From an uncultured Clostridia bacterium (GTDB lineage: Bacteria; Bacillota; Clostridia; Christensenellales; Borkfalkiaceae), in assembly GCA_944337235.1 (NCBI GenBank), contig CALVLK010000003.1, positions 65,289 through 119,002 on the forward strand: 53,714 bases of DNA, written 5' to 3'. How positions within the stretch are numbered: the first letter of the stretch is position 1; each line of letters starts with the position of its first letter. The notes under the pieces were generated by a model. The model saw only the letters and a program-made list of their open reading frames with translations. It did no database searches and was not told where the DNA came from. Shown one piece after another: positions 42,902-51,474 of this stretch. The translations under genes and the position numbers were made by a program.

Positions 42902-43960
42902 ATGACATTATCTCTCAGTGAATTTTTTCAGATGCTTGTTTCGGAGAATGCGCTGCCGCTCTGGCTGACCGTTCTTCTGACATTGGGCGTGATCCTTGTC
43001 AACGGATGGACGGACGCCCCCAATGCCATTGCGACCTGCGTTGCGACCCGCGCCATGAAGCCGCGCGCCGCCATTCTGATGGCAGCTGTGTTCAACTTCC
43101 TCGGCGTACTCGTGATGACGCTGCTTGCCCCCAGGGTCGCCGAGACCATCTCGCATATGGTCGACTTTGGAACGGACTCGGGCGAAGCGCTCATTGCACT
43201 GTGCGCGGCGATGTTCGCCATCGTGACATGGGCGGTGCTTGCCTGGGCGTTCGGCATCCCCACCAGCGAGAGCCATGCGCTGATCGCGGGCCTTACGGGC
43301 GCGGCGATCGCCATGCACAACTCGCTCGCCGGCGTAAACGGCAGCGAATGGGCAAAGGTGCTCATCGGGCTTGTGTTCTCTCTCGCCGTCGGGTTCCTGC
43401 TCGGATTCGGCTCGGCAAAACTTATTCAGCTTCTCTGCCGCCGCGCCAGCTACCGCAAGGCGAACGCCTTCTTCGACAAGGGGCAGATTGTCGCCGCCGC
43501 GGGCACGGCGTTCATGCACGGCGCGCAGGACGGGCAGAAGTTCATGGGCGTGTTCCTGCTCGGCCTTACGCTTGCGCAGGGGCAGACCAATGTGGGTGAA
43601 TTTACCATTCCCATATGGCTCATGGTGCTCTGCTCCGTCGTCATGGCGCTTGGCACCTCCATCGGCGGCATGAAGATCATAAAGTCTGTGGGCATGGACA
43701 TGGTCAAGCTGGAAAAATACCAGGGATTCGCAGCGGATATTTCGGCGACGGCGGGCCTTCTGGTGTGCTCGCTGACGGGCATGCCCGTTTCGACCACGCA
43801 CGCCAAGACAACCGCCATCATGGGCGTCGGCGCGGCGAAGCGCCTGCGCTCGGTGAACTGGGGGGTCGCCAAGGAGATGGTGCTCACCTGGATCCTCACC
43901 TTCCCCGGCTGCGGGCTGATCGGATTTTTGATGACAAAACTCTTTCTGTTCATATTCTGA
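42902..43960 (+). CDS. pit: Inorganic phosphate transporter, PiT family
   Basis: A 352-residue membrane protein with about nine to ten hydrophobic segments. PiT carriers move metal-phosphate with a proton or sodium ion. The two repeated family signatures are visible: VNGWTDAPNAIATCVATRAM near the N-terminus and STTHAKTTAIMGVGAAKRL near 305-325. GTAFMHGAQDGQKFMGVF in the middle is also typical. The ribosome binding site is weak (AAGGATG 25 bases away). It is followed 26 bases later by the DUF47 gene, its common partner. Confidence 0.92.
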   Translation: MTLSLSEFFQMLVSENALPLWLTVLLTLGVILVNGWTDAPNAIATCVATRAMKPRAAILMAAVFNFLGVLVMTLLAPRVAETISHMVDFGTDSGEALIALCAAMFAIVTWAVLAWAFGIPTSESHALIAGLTGAAIAMHNSLAGVNGSEWAKVLIGLVFSLAVGFLLGFGSAKLIQLLCRRASYRKANAFFDKGQIVAAAGTAFMHGAQDGQKFMGVFLLGLTLAQGQTNVGEFTIPIWLMVLCSVVMALGTSIGGMKIIKSVGMDMVKLEKYQGFAADISATAGLLVCSLTGMPVSTTHAKTTAIMGVGAAKRLRSVNWGVAKEMVLTWILTFPGCGLIGFLMTKLFLFIF

Positions 43961-43986
43961 CAACGCCATATTAAGGAGATCTCGCC

Positions 43987-44613
43987 ATGAAAACAAAAAA
44001 GAAAAACTTCGACTACTTTGCAACGCTCGCCGAAATGAGCGAATTCGCCCTGCAGGAGGCGGAACTGCTCCAGGCGATCCTGTCTGACTTCCACCCCGAG
44101 CGGCTGGAGGAACAGCGCAGGCAGATGCACGAACTCGAGCACAAGTGCGACACGGTAAAACACGACATGACGACCGCGCTTGTGCACGAATTTCTGCCCC
44201 CCGTCGACCGTGAGGATCTGTTCCGGCTCTCGCATGTGACCGACAACCTCACCGACAATCTCGACGCCGTCGTCGCCTTTTTGTACATGGCGGACATCCA
44301 GTCCATCCGCCCCGACGTGAACGACTTTACGGCGCTGACCATTGCATGCTGCACCAACGCGGTGGAGATGATGCGCGAATTCCGCAACTTCAAAAAGTCC
44401 TCGCGGCTGAAGGAACTGATCATCGCCCTCAACGATCTCGAAGAGCAGGGTGATAAGCTCTATACCGAGGCGGTGCGCCGCCTTTCGCGCGATGCGCAGT
44501 CCACGCGCGAACTCATTGAATGGCGCGATCTGTACCGCAAGTTTGAAAACTGCTTTGATGCGGCGGAGTCCATGGCGGACAATGTGGAATCTGTCGTCAT
44601 GAAGAATACCTGA
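43987..44613 (+). CDS. DUF47-family (PhoU-like) phosphate-transport accessory protein
   Basis: A 208-residue all-helical protein of the DUF47 family, distantly related to PhoU. Typical features are NFDYFATLAEMSEFALQEAELL, HELEHKCDTVKHDMTTALVHEFLPPVDREDLFRLSHVTDNLTDNLD (the metal-binding helix pair, with D/E/H residues), and LNDLEEQGDKLYTEAVRRL. PiT genes are usually co-transcribed with it, and it is thought to modulate transport. Ribosome binding site AAGGAG precedes the ATG. A bidirectional terminator follows. Confidence 0.9.
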   Translation: MKTKKKNFDYFATLAEMSEFALQEAELLQAILSDFHPERLEEQRRQMHELEHKCDTVKHDMTTALVHEFLPPVDREDLFRLSHVTDNLTDNLDAVVAFLYMADIQSIRPDVNDFTALTIACCTNAVEMMREFRNFKKSSRLKELIIALNDLEEQGDKLYTEAVRRLSRDAQSTRELIEWRDLYRKFENCFDAAESMADNVESVVMKNT

Positions 44614-44633
44614 TCAAAGAAACACCTAAGATG

Positions 44634-44680
44634 AAAAAGGACCGGCCGAGCCAGAGCGCTCCGCCGGTCCTTGTGTTTTT
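44634..44680. terminator. Bidirectional terminator between DUF47 gene and yfbR
   Basis: AAGGACCGGC pairs with GCCGGTCCTT across a 16-base loop. T-tracts follow on both strands (GTGTTTTTG on the plus, TTTTTCATC on the minus). Confidence 0.85.
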
Positions 44681-44692
44681 GTGCGCCCGTCC

Positions 44693-45274
44693 TCAAAGCC
44701 CCTCGAGCTCGTCGAGCGAGAGGGAGAAGGCGGGGATAAACTGTTCAAAGAAATAGTTCACGGCGTCGAGCTTCATGCCCATGAGCGCCGCGCGGATGGT
44801 CTCCTCCGCCTGCGCAAACTCGCGGTTGCCCGAGCGCAGCTCCTCCAGGCACTTGATGTATGCCGAAAGCTTGTCCGCCGCCTTGACAAAGCGGTACTCG
44901 CGCGAGGTCTTGTCCGCCTGCAGGCAGGGATACAGCTCCTGCCGCAGATCATCGGGCAGCGTGCCTGCGATCTTTTCCACGGCGAGCGTTTCGAGCTTTT
45001 CGTATTCGCCGTGGATGGAGTGGTTGAAGTACTTCACGGGCGTGGGCAGGTCGCCCGTCATCACCTCGTTCACCTCGTGATAGAGCGCATACAAAACGGC
45101 GCGTTCGGTATCGACCTCCCGCCCGAAGATGCGGCGCTCGATGGCGCACAGCGCGTGCGTGAGCACGGCGACGGAGTGCGAGTGCTCCATGATGTTCTCC
45201 TCGCGCACGGAGCGCATGAGCTGCCAGCGCTTGATGAACTTCATCCTGTCTAAATAGGCGTAAAACTGATACAT
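44693..45274 (-). CDS. yfbR: HD-domain 5'-deoxynucleotidase, YfbR-like
   Basis: A 193-residue HD-domain protein that closely follows E. coli YfbR, which dephosphorylates deoxynucleoside 5'-monophosphates. Shared blocks are MKFIKRWQLMRSVREENIMEHS, YHEVNEVMTGDLPTPVKYFN and YIKCLEELRSGNREF. The first metal His is H31. The second HD pair is H66-E67: the usual Asp is Glu here. Asp near 133 (KAADKLSAYIK) completes the site. The Asp-to-Glu change may alter metal choice or activity. The ribosome binding site (GAAGGAG) lies 12 bases before the ATG. Confidence 0.87.
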   Translation of the reverse strand: MYQFYAYLDRMKFIKRWQLMRSVREENIMEHSHSVAVLTHALCAIERRIFGREVDTERAVLYALYHEVNEVMTGDLPTPVKYFNHSIHGEYEKLETLAVEKIAGTLPDDLRQELYPCLQADKTSREYRFVKAADKLSAYIKCLEELRSGNREFAQAEETIRAALMGMKLDAVNYFFEQFIPAFSLSLDELEGL

Positions 45275-45310
45275 ATGGACATATGCTCCTTCTCTGTTGG
45301 GAATATCGCC

Positions 45311-45339
45311 ATTATACTACAAATGCGCGCCAAAATCAA
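45311..45339 (-). promoter_or_regulatory. Promoter of yfbR
   Basis: TTGATT, 17-base spacer, TATAAT on the minus strand. Its -35 abuts the -35 of the thiT promoter on the other strand. Confidence 0.6.
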
Positions 45340-45368
45340 TTGACTTTTCACGGCGGCGGCACTATAAT
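45340..45368 (+). promoter_or_regulatory. Promoter of the TPP riboswitch / thiT unit
   Basis: TTGACT, 17-base spacer, TATAAT on the plus strand. Confidence 0.75.
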
Positions 45369-45384
45369 AAAGGCATAATTGAAT

Positions 45385-45465
45385 TATCCGTCGTGGGTGC
45401 CGTAAAAGGCTGAGATGATACCATTTGGACCGGACAAGGTAATACTTGAACGGAAGTACAGGATT
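45385..45465 (+). promoter_or_regulatory. TPP riboswitch (THI element)
   Basis: Conserved THI blocks are visible in order: GGGTGCC (45395), GGCTGAGATGATACC, GGACCGGACAAGGTAATACTTG and CGGAAGTACAGG. Thiamine pyrophosphate should favour the terminator hairpin that follows and switch thiT off. Confidence 0.93.
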
Positions 45466-45480
45466 TTCTGAGGAGTATTC

Positions 45481-45507
45481 CGCCCGCGCATGCCGCGGGC
45501 GTTTTTT
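45481..45507 (+). terminator. Expression-platform terminator of the TPP riboswitch
   Basis: CGCCCGCG pairs with CGCGGGCG across a five-base loop, followed by GTTTTTT or TTTTTTACG. Confidence 0.85.
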
Positions 45508-45549
45508 ACGCTTCGGGGACGGGTAACTCGAAAATACGGAGGTTTTGCT

Positions 45550-46719
45550 ATGTTTTTCAACTCGCTTCTGGCGGATGATACGACGTGGTATCCCATCACG
45601 TTCGACTCGCCGCTGAACATCGCGCGCGGCATCTGCTTCTGGATGACGATCGCGCTCGTGCTCGGGATCCTGTTGGGGGTCCTTATGACCAGGGGCCAGA
45701 CGCGCAAAGCGTTTCTCAAGATCGCGCTCATCGCCGTGATCGGCTTTGCCTGCGCCGTCTGCATCGTGCTGCTCGTGTTCAGCTTCCTGGAGGACGGCAT
45801 CGTCGCCATTCTCTTTGCGCCCCTGCTCACGCTCATCGTCGTCGTGGGCGGCTGCGCCATTCTCATTGCCCTCAGGCGGAGCAAACTGACGCTGATCCTC
45901 TCGGGCTGCCTGATCGGCGCGGCGCTGATCGCCACCCTCGTATGCATGGGCATCCACTTCGGCACGGGCGACGCGGCAGATCTGAACGACACCGTCAACG
46001 AGGACGTCAATACCCTCGGGCTGTACATCTCCGCCGTACTCGCCGTTGCCGCCGTGGTCGCCGCCGCCCTCTTCTTTGGCAGGCACGACAAAAAGGGCTT
46101 TGATTCCGCGTCGATCGCATATGCGTCCATGTGCATTGCAATGAGTTTCGCCCTCTCCTATCTGCGCATCGTGCAGATGCCCCAGGGCGGTTCGATCACG
46201 ATCGCCTCGCTCGTCCCCCTCATGATCTATTCGTACATGTTCGGCATCCGCAAGGGTGTGATCGCGGGCTTCATCTACGGCCTGATGCAGGCGTTCCAGG
46301 ATCCGTACATCCTGCACCCCGCACAGTTCCTGCTTGACTATCCCGTCGCGTTCTCCTGCATCGGCCTTGCCGGCATCTTTGCAAAGACGAAGGCGCTGGA
46401 AAAAGTCGCCCCCGTACAGTTCGGGCTGGGCGCGATCGTCGCGGGGCTCGGCCGCTTTGTCATGCATTTCCTTTCGGGCATGTTCGCCTTCGGCATGTGG
46501 GCGCCCGAGGGTCAGCCCGTATGGCTGTACAGCCTCATCTATCAGTCGGGATATGTGCTGCCCGATATCGCCATCGCCATCGTTGTGGGCGTGCTGCTCT
46601 TCTCCTCGCCCGCCTTTGTACGGCAGGTGCGCAAGTACAACACCGTAAAGCCTGCCCCCGCCGCAGAGGCCGCCGAAACGCCCGCCGAAACGCCCGGCGA
46701 AGAACAGGCACAGAAATAA
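45550..46719 (+). CDS. thiT: Thiamine ECF transporter S component ThiT with an N-terminal membrane extension
   Basis: 389 residues from an ATG with GGAGG upstream. The ThiT domain starts near 186 and shows the family thiamine-binding segments: QMPQGGSITIASLVP, FIYGLMQAF, DPYILHPAQFLLDYPVAF, and WLYSLIYQSGYVLPDIA. S components are normally about 190 residues. Here about 185 residues with five predicted membrane segments (about 27-46, 54-80, 83-108, 112-135, 157-176) precede it and have no match I recognise. A Pro/Ala/Glu-rich tail ends the protein. It would take up thiamine with the shared ECF module. The TPP riboswitch upstream confirms the substrate. Confidence 0.9.
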   Translation: MFFNSLLADDTTWYPITFDSPLNIARGICFWMTIALVLGILLGVLMTRGQTRKAFLKIALIAVIGFACAVCIVLLVFSFLEDGIVAILFAPLLTLIVVVGGCAILIALRRSKLTLILSGCLIGAALIATLVCMGIHFGTGDAADLNDTVNEDVNTLGLYISAVLAVAAVVAAALFFGRHDKKGFDSASIAYASMCIAMSFALSYLRIVQMPQGGSITIASLVPLMIYSYMFGIRKGVIAGFIYGLMQAFQDPYILHPAQFLLDYPVAFSCIGLAGIFAKTKALEKVAPVQFGLGAIVAGLGRFVMHFLSGMFAFGMWAPEGQPVWLYSLIYQSGYVLPDIAIAIVVGVLLFSSPAFVRQVRKYNTVKPAPAAEAAETPAETPGEEQAQK

Positions 46720-46732
46720 ACAGGACGGCGTT

Positions 46733-46765
46733 AAAAAACGGGATGCCGCGTGCATCCCGTTTTTT
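46733..46765. terminator. Bidirectional terminator between thiT and rseP
   Basis: AAAAAACGGGATGC pairs with GCATCCCGTTTTTT, giving T-tracts on both strands between the two convergent genes. Confidence 0.9.
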
Positions 46766-48079
46766 CTATAACACCGCCTGCAGGATATCCACCAATATGG
46801 CAAAGCCGAGCAGAAAGACAAAGCCGATGACGTTGACGATCGCCTCGATCTTGCGCGAGACGGGCTTGCCGCGGATCCACTCGATGACGGTAAACACGAC
46901 CTTACAGCCGTCCAGCGCAGGGATGGGCAGCAGGTTGAACACGGCGAGGTTGACGCCGATGAAGCCCGCGATCTCCAACAGATAGCGCATCCCGCGCGAG
47001 GCGACCTGCGCCGTCATGGTGATGGTCGTGACGGGCCCGCCCACCGAGGTGATGCTCAGCTGCCCCGTCAAAAGCTCGCCCAGGACGGAGAGGATGGAAC
47101 CCGCCGTCTGGAAGGAATAGACGAAGGATCTGCCCACCGTCTTGAAGAACCCGAAGCGATAGCGCGCGGTCGCAAGCTGATAGCCGGGATATTCCCCCTC
47201 CTCTTCGTAGGCGATGCCGAGCGCCGCCCAGACGGGGTCGACATCGGTACTGTTTTCTGCCTGCACGTCTGCGCGCAGCATGACGGGGACCTCGACCTCC
47301 TCGCGCACATAGCGCACCGTGCCGTCTTCGCCCTCCTCTGTGGAGATCACGCGCGAGAGGCGCATGGTGACGATATCGCCCTGCTTTTTGCCGTTGAGCG
47401 CCCGCACGACGTCGGTGGTCAGATAGATGTCATGCCCGTCGATCTCCAGGAAGAGATCGCGCTCCTGCAAGCTGTAGGCGGCGTATTCCCCCGTGCCCTC
47501 CTCCATGCGGTACACGCCGATGACGGACTGCCCGTATGCCAAAAAACAGGTCATGATGAGCACAAGCGCCAAGATATAGTTCATGAGCGCGCCCGAGACG
47601 AGCACGATGATGCGCTGCCAGCAGGGCTTGTTGGTAAAGTAGCGCGACTTATCTTCGGGCTGCTTTTCCACGGCGGGTTCGGCCGCCAAAGGCGCCGCCG
47701 CATCTTCCGCCTCTGCCTGCTCCGCGTTCTCCGCAGTGAGCTCGGCAAAGACGGGCTCTTCTGCGGGCGCATCCTCTTGCGCGGGCGCCGCCTGTTCCGC
47801 CTGCGACTCCTCTTCCAATCCGTCCTCGCCTGCAAACGCGCAATATCCGCCGAGCGGGATGAGGCGGACGGCGAACAGCTCGCCCGTCTTTTTGCTGCGG
47901 CGTTTGAAGAGGGCGGGACCGAAGCCGATGGAGAACTCCTCGATCTTGAATTTGAAGATCTTCCCCGCGATGTAATGCCCGAATTCGTGGACGGTGATCA
48001 TGATGAGCAGGACGAGTATGGCGATGCAGACATAGCCGATCGTCGCCCATACTCCCCCCGCCATGAGATTAACTGCCAT
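46766..48079 (-). CDS. rseP: Site-2 metalloprotease RseP (M50) with a long acidic insert
   Basis: 437 residues. The zinc site VHEFGHYIAGK is at 31-39 in the first membrane segment; the second part of the active site is NLLPIPALDGCKV near 382-394. A PDZ domain lies between the membrane segments. Residues about 88-145 are an insert rich in Glu, Ala, Gln and Pro, with no match in typical RseP. The enzyme cuts membrane-spanning substrates such as anti-sigma factors, and the window contains a candidate for one. The ATG at 48079 with GGAG upstream overlaps the dxr stop by 11 bases. Confidence 0.93.
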   Translation of the reverse strand: MAVNLMAGGVWATIGYVCIAILVLLIMITVHEFGHYIAGKIFKFKIEEFSIGFGPALFKRRSKKTGELFAVRLIPLGGYCAFAGEDGLEEESQAEQAAPAQEDAPAEEPVFAELTAENAEQAEAEDAAAPLAAEPAVEKQPEDKSRYFTNKPCWQRIIVLVSGALMNYILALVLIMTCFLAYGQSVIGVYRMEEGTGEYAAYSLQERDLFLEIDGHDIYLTTDVVRALNGKKQGDIVTMRLSRVISTEEGEDGTVRYVREEVEVPVMLRADVQAENSTDVDPVWAALGIAYEEEGEYPGYQLATARYRFGFFKTVGRSFVYSFQTAGSILSVLGELLTGQLSITSVGGPVTTITMTAQVASRGMRYLLEIAGFIGVNLAVFNLLPIPALDGCKVVFTVIEWIRGKPVSRKIEAIVNVIGFVFLLGFAILVDILQAVL

Positions 48080-49196
48080 AGATAAACTCCGTTGCGCACC
48101 TGCGCGTGCGCGCATCTGTCTCGTTCAGTTGCGCAAAGTCCTCCACCCGCCGCGAGGGAATGCGCGATAGTGCGTCTTTGATAGTGTCTGCAATCTGCAA
48201 AAAGCTAATACGCCCCTGCAAAAAGGCGTGCACGGCGACCTCTGCCGCCGCATTGAGCACGGTCGGCGCCGTTCCTCCCTCCTGCCCCGCCTGCAGGGCG
48301 AGCGAAAAACAGGGGAACTTCTCGGCGGGCAGGCGCTCGAAGTGCAGCGCGCCGAGCGCCGCCAGATCGAGCGGCCGTTCGCAGGGCAACCGCGCGGGAT
48401 AGGTGAGGGCAAGCTGAATGGGCACGCGCATATCCGGGTAGCCCATCTGCGCCATCGCCGTGCCGTCGGCGAAATAGACGAGAGAATGCACGATGCTCTC
48501 GGGGTGCACGACCGCCTCGATGTGCGAAAAATCGGTATTGTAGAGCCATTTCGCCTCGATGATCTCGTACCCCTTGTTGAGCAGCGTTGCGCTGTCGATC
48601 GTGATCTTTGCCCCCATCTTCCAGGTGGGATGTTTCAGGGCGTCCTCTGCCCGCACGCGGGCAAGCCGCTCCGCGTCGAAATGCAGGAAGGGTCCCCCGC
48701 TCGCCGTGAGCACCAGACGTTCAAATGGCGTATCCCTGCGGAAGGAGAGCGCCTGAAAGAGGGCGGAGTGCTCGCTGTCTACGGGCACGAGGTCGGCGCC
48801 CGTACGCTGCACGAGGGGGATGACGAGCGCCCCGCCGCACACGAGCGATTCCTTGTTCGCGAGTGCGATCCGCACGCCGAGCGCCGCGGCGCGCAGCGTA
48901 TAGGAAAGCCCCGCAAAGCCGCCCGCGGCGATGAACGCCACGTCGCAGCCGTCGAAGATGTGCGCAAGGATCTCCTCCCCCGCAAGCGCGCGCGTGCCTG
49001 CGGGAAGCGAAAGCGCCTCGCCCGAGGCGACCGCCGCAAAACGCGGTTGAAAGCGCGCGGCGAGCCTTTCGACCTCGCGCGCATTGCTGCCCGAGGCAAG
49101 TGCCGAAAGGGAAAATTGTTCGGGATAGCGCGCCACGACCTCGCAGACCTGTCTGCCGATGCTGCCGCATGCGCCGATCAAAGCGATCTTCCGCAA
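48069..49196 (-). CDS. dxr: 1-deoxy-D-xylulose 5-phosphate reductoisomerase
   Basis: 375 residues. Dxr converts DXP to MEP, the committed step of non-mevalonate isoprenoid synthesis, feeding UppS. NADPH binding is IALIGACGSIGRQV (residues 4-17). Active-site segments are ALANKESLVCGG, PVDSEHSALFQAL, LTASGGPF, WKMGAKITIDSATLLNKGYEIIEA and VHPESIVHSLVYFADG. The start is a TTG (49194-49196) with GGGAGGC upstream. An intrinsic terminator separates it from cdsA. It overlaps rseP. Confidence 0.96.
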   Translation of the reverse strand: MRKIALIGACGSIGRQVCEVVARYPEQFSLSALASGSNAREVERLAARFQPRFAAVASGEALSLPAGTRALAGEEILAHIFDGCDVAFIAAGGFAGLSYTLRAAALGVRIALANKESLVCGGALVIPLVQRTGADLVPVDSEHSALFQALSFRRDTPFERLVLTASGGPFLHFDAERLARVRAEDALKHPTWKMGAKITIDSATLLNKGYEIIEAKWLYNTDFSHIEAVVHPESIVHSLVYFADGTAMAQMGYPDMRVPIQLALTYPARLPCERPLDLAALGALHFERLPAEKFPCFSLALQAGQEGGTAPTVLNAAAEVAVHAFLQGRISFLQIADTIKDALSRIPSRRVEDFAQLNETDARTRRCATEFIYGS

Positions 49197-49211
49197 AATT
49201 GCCTCCCTAAG

Positions 49212-49233
49212 AAAAACGTCCGCGTGGCGGACG
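49212..49233 (-). terminator. Intrinsic terminator between cdsA and dxr
   Basis: CGTCCGC (49217-49223) pairs with GCGGACG (49227-49233) around a three-base loop, followed on the minus strand by TTTTT. It would make the upstream operon end, or be partly read through, before dxr. Confidence 0.75.
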
Positions 49234-49268
49234 GTCGTCTAGATTGCCGATAAGATATGGTATGCCGT

Positions 49269-50168
49269 TCAGCCCACGATCATGATGCGCACGACCACGA
49301 CAAAGCACACCACAAGGCTTGCATACAGCGCGGAATCGATGCGATCGAGGATCCCGCCGTGCCCGGGCAGCAGATCGCCCATGTCCTTGATGGCAAGCCG
49401 GCGCTTGATGCCGCTCTCGACGAGGTCGCCAAGCTCCGTAAATACGGCGGTGAGGATGCCGAGCGCGACAAAGAAGATGAGGTTGAAGGTATTGATCTCA
49501 AGCTCGTTCTGATAGATCAGCCCGAAATAGACAAAGAAGATGACCGCCGCGCCGATCGCCCCGCCGAGGATGCCGCCGATGCCGCCGATGACCGTCTTGT
49601 TCGGGCTGACCTGCGGCGCCATCTTCTCGGGCAGCCTTCTGCCGAAGAGCTTGCCGAACACAAAAGCGAAACAGTCGGAAAAGGGGCAGATGACAAAGAC
49701 GAACAGCAGGCCGATCTCCGAATACTGCGGCATATGGTTGCAGCCCACCAAAATGAGCAGGAACACCGAAGGATAGAGCAGCGACATGAGCGCATACCCT
49801 GTAGACTCCAGCGTCGTCTCTTCATGGCGCAGCACGAGCAGGCTCATCAGGATCGCCACCGCCGCCATAAACACCGCAAAGGTGAAATATGCGGCATAGT
49901 TGACGACTTCGGGATCGGTCTCCTGCATGGACTTGAACAGGATATCGCATGCCGAAAAGCAGATGATGACGGCGGGCGCAAAGAGGGCGACGATGCACTT
50001 CTGCACCATGTCCATCTTATGCTTGAATGCCCTGAGCATCTCGAACGCGCCTAAGATACAGAAGATCACGACGAGCGCGTCAAAGAACGCGATGTGAACA
50101 TATCTGAGCAGTATGAATTCCGCCAGAACCAGAATATAGAAGATCCCCGACAACAGCCGTTTCACCAT
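49269..50168 (-). CDS. cdsA: Phosphatidate cytidylyltransferase
   Basis: A 299-residue integral membrane enzyme that makes CDP-diacylglycerol from phosphatidate and CTP, the precursor of phospholipids. It has about eight hydrophobic segments. The family signature is visible near the C-terminus: SGIKRRLAIKDMGDLLPGHGGILDRID. FGRRLPEKMAPQVSPNKTVIGG in the middle is typical. AGGGA precedes the ATG. It follows uppS by 21 bases. Confidence 0.95.
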   Translation of the reverse strand: MVKRLLSGIFYILVLAEFILLRYVHIAFFDALVVIFCILGAFEMLRAFKHKMDMVQKCIVALFAPAVIICFSACDILFKSMQETDPEVVNYAAYFTFAVFMAAVAILMSLLVLRHEETTLESTGYALMSLLYPSVFLLILVGCNHMPQYSEIGLLFVFVICPFSDCFAFVFGKLFGRRLPEKMAPQVSPNKTVIGGIGGILGGAIGAAVIFFVYFGLIYQNELEINTFNLIFFVALGILTAVFTELGDLVESGIKRRLAIKDMGDLLPGHGGILDRIDSALYASLVVCFVVVVRIMIVG

Positions 50169-50189
50169 ATAGTTCCCTCCCGAAGCGCC

Positions 50190-50879
50190 TTATCGGGATC
50201 CGCCGGACAAGCCGCCATAGCGGCGCTTGCGGCCGGAAAAATCCTCGAGCGCGCGATCCAGATCACGATTGGTAAAGGCAGGAAACATCTTATCGGAAAA
50301 ATACAATTCGCAATAAGCCGCCTGCCAGAGCAGAAAGTTTGAGAGACGCTTCTCCTTGCCCGTGCGGATGATCAGGTCGGGATCGGGGATCCCCGCGGTG
50401 TCGAGCAATGCCGAAAAGGACTCCATACTCTGCCGCCCGCCTTGCTCCACGGCACGATTGACGGCGGAGACGATCTCCTGCCGGGCGCCATAGGCAACGG
50501 CCAGCACAAGCGTGGCGCGCGTCCCGCCCGCGGTCAGCGATTCGCCCTGCTTTATCATGCGCACGATATCTTCGGGCAGCAATGTGCGGTCCCCGATGAC
50601 CCTGAGGCGGACGCCGTTCTCCTTGAGCCGCGCGAGCTGTTCGGAAAAATAGGCGCGCAAGAGATCAAACAGCGCGTCCAGCTCCTCCTTGGGGCGGCGG
50701 AAATTTTCGGCAGAGAGCGCATACAGCGTAAGATATTCGATCCCGCAGGAAAATGCGTGCTCGGCAAGTGCGAGCATACGCCGAAAACCCGCGCGGTGCC
50801 CTGCACTGCGCGGCAACAGGCGCTTTTCCGCCCATCGGCCGTTCCCGTCCATGATGATGGCAAGATGGCGGGGCAGCAT
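50190..50879 (-). CDS. uppS: Undecaprenyl diphosphate synthase (isoprenyl transferase)
   Basis: A 229-residue cis-prenyltransferase that makes the C55 lipid carrier for cell wall synthesis. The substrate-binding start is HLAIIMDGNGRWAEKR with the catalytic Asp11; LTLYALSAENFRRPKEEL and DPDLIIRTGKEKRLSNFLLWQAAYCELYF are also typical. The usual RTGGE/RTSGE is RTGKE here. The ATG overlaps the frr stop as TGATG, indicating coupling. Confidence 0.96.
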   Translation of the reverse strand: MLPRHLAIIMDGNGRWAEKRLLPRSAGHRAGFRRMLALAEHAFSCGIEYLTLYALSAENFRRPKEELDALFDLLRAYFSEQLARLKENGVRLRVIGDRTLLPEDIVRMIKQGESLTAGGTRATLVLAVAYGARQEIVSAVNRAVEQGGRQSMESFSALLDTAGIPDPDLIIRTGKEKRLSNFLLWQAAYCELYFSDKMFPAFTNRDLDRALEDFSGRKRRYGGLSGGSR

Positions 50880-51448
50880 CAGATGGTCATGAGCTCCTTC
50901 TCTTTGGCGGCGACCATCTTATCCACCTTTTCGGTGCATTTTGCGATCGCCTTTTCGATATCGGCTTCGGCATTGGAGGCCTCGTCCTCCGAGATCTCTT
51001 TGCCGTTCTTCAGCTTCTTAATGCCGTCCATTGCCTCGCGGCGGATGTTGCGGGCGGCGACCTTGCCCTCCTCGCCCATCTTTCTCACCTGTTTGACGAG
51101 GTCCTTTCTGCGCTCCTCGGTGAGTTCGGGGAAGACAAGGCGGATGACCGTGCCGTCGTTGGTGGGGTTGATGCCAAGATTCGCCTGCTGAATGGCCTTT
51201 TCGATGGGCTTGAGCAGCGACTTATCCCAAGGGCTGATGACGAGGCAGCGCGCGTCCGTCACGGAGATATTCCCCAGCTGATTGAGCGGGCTCATCCCGC
51301 CGTAGGCCTCTGCCTGCACCTTGTCGAGGATGTGCGGATTGGCACGCCCGGCGCGCACAGCCGCATAGGAATCGGCAAGCACATCGATTGCCTTGTCGAA
51401 TTTGTCTTCCATGGTGAGCAGGATTTCGTCGATCTTTTCGTTTGCCAT
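50879..51448 (-). CDS. frr: Ribosome recycling factor
   Basis: A 189-residue factor that, with EF-G, splits ribosomes after termination. Characteristic segments are LRAGRANPHILDKV-like (VRAGRANPHILDKVQAEAYGG), PWDKSLLKPIEKAI, GINPTNDGTVIRLVFPELTEERRKDLVKQ and a C-terminal EKVDKMVAAKEKELM. The ATG at 51448 has AGGGAGAAT upstream. The longer reading frame covers the end of pyrH and is not real. It lies between pyrH and uppS, the common bacterial order. Confidence 0.97.
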   Translation of the reverse strand: MANEKIDEILLTMEDKFDKAIDVLADSYAAVRAGRANPHILDKVQAEAYGGMSPLNQLGNISVTDARCLVISPWDKSLLKPIEKAIQQANLGINPTNDGTVIRLVFPELTEERRKDLVKQVRKMGEEGKVAARNIRREAMDGIKKLKNGKEISEDEASNAEADIEKAIAKCTEKVDKMVAAKEKELMTI

Positions 51449-51474
51449 AATAATTCTCCCTGTATTCTGAGTCT

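Noticed and set aside
45250-46821. Long minus-strand open frame of 523 codons
   Set aside because: Antisense to thiT; runs through the TPP riboswitch and has charged, low-complexity translation.
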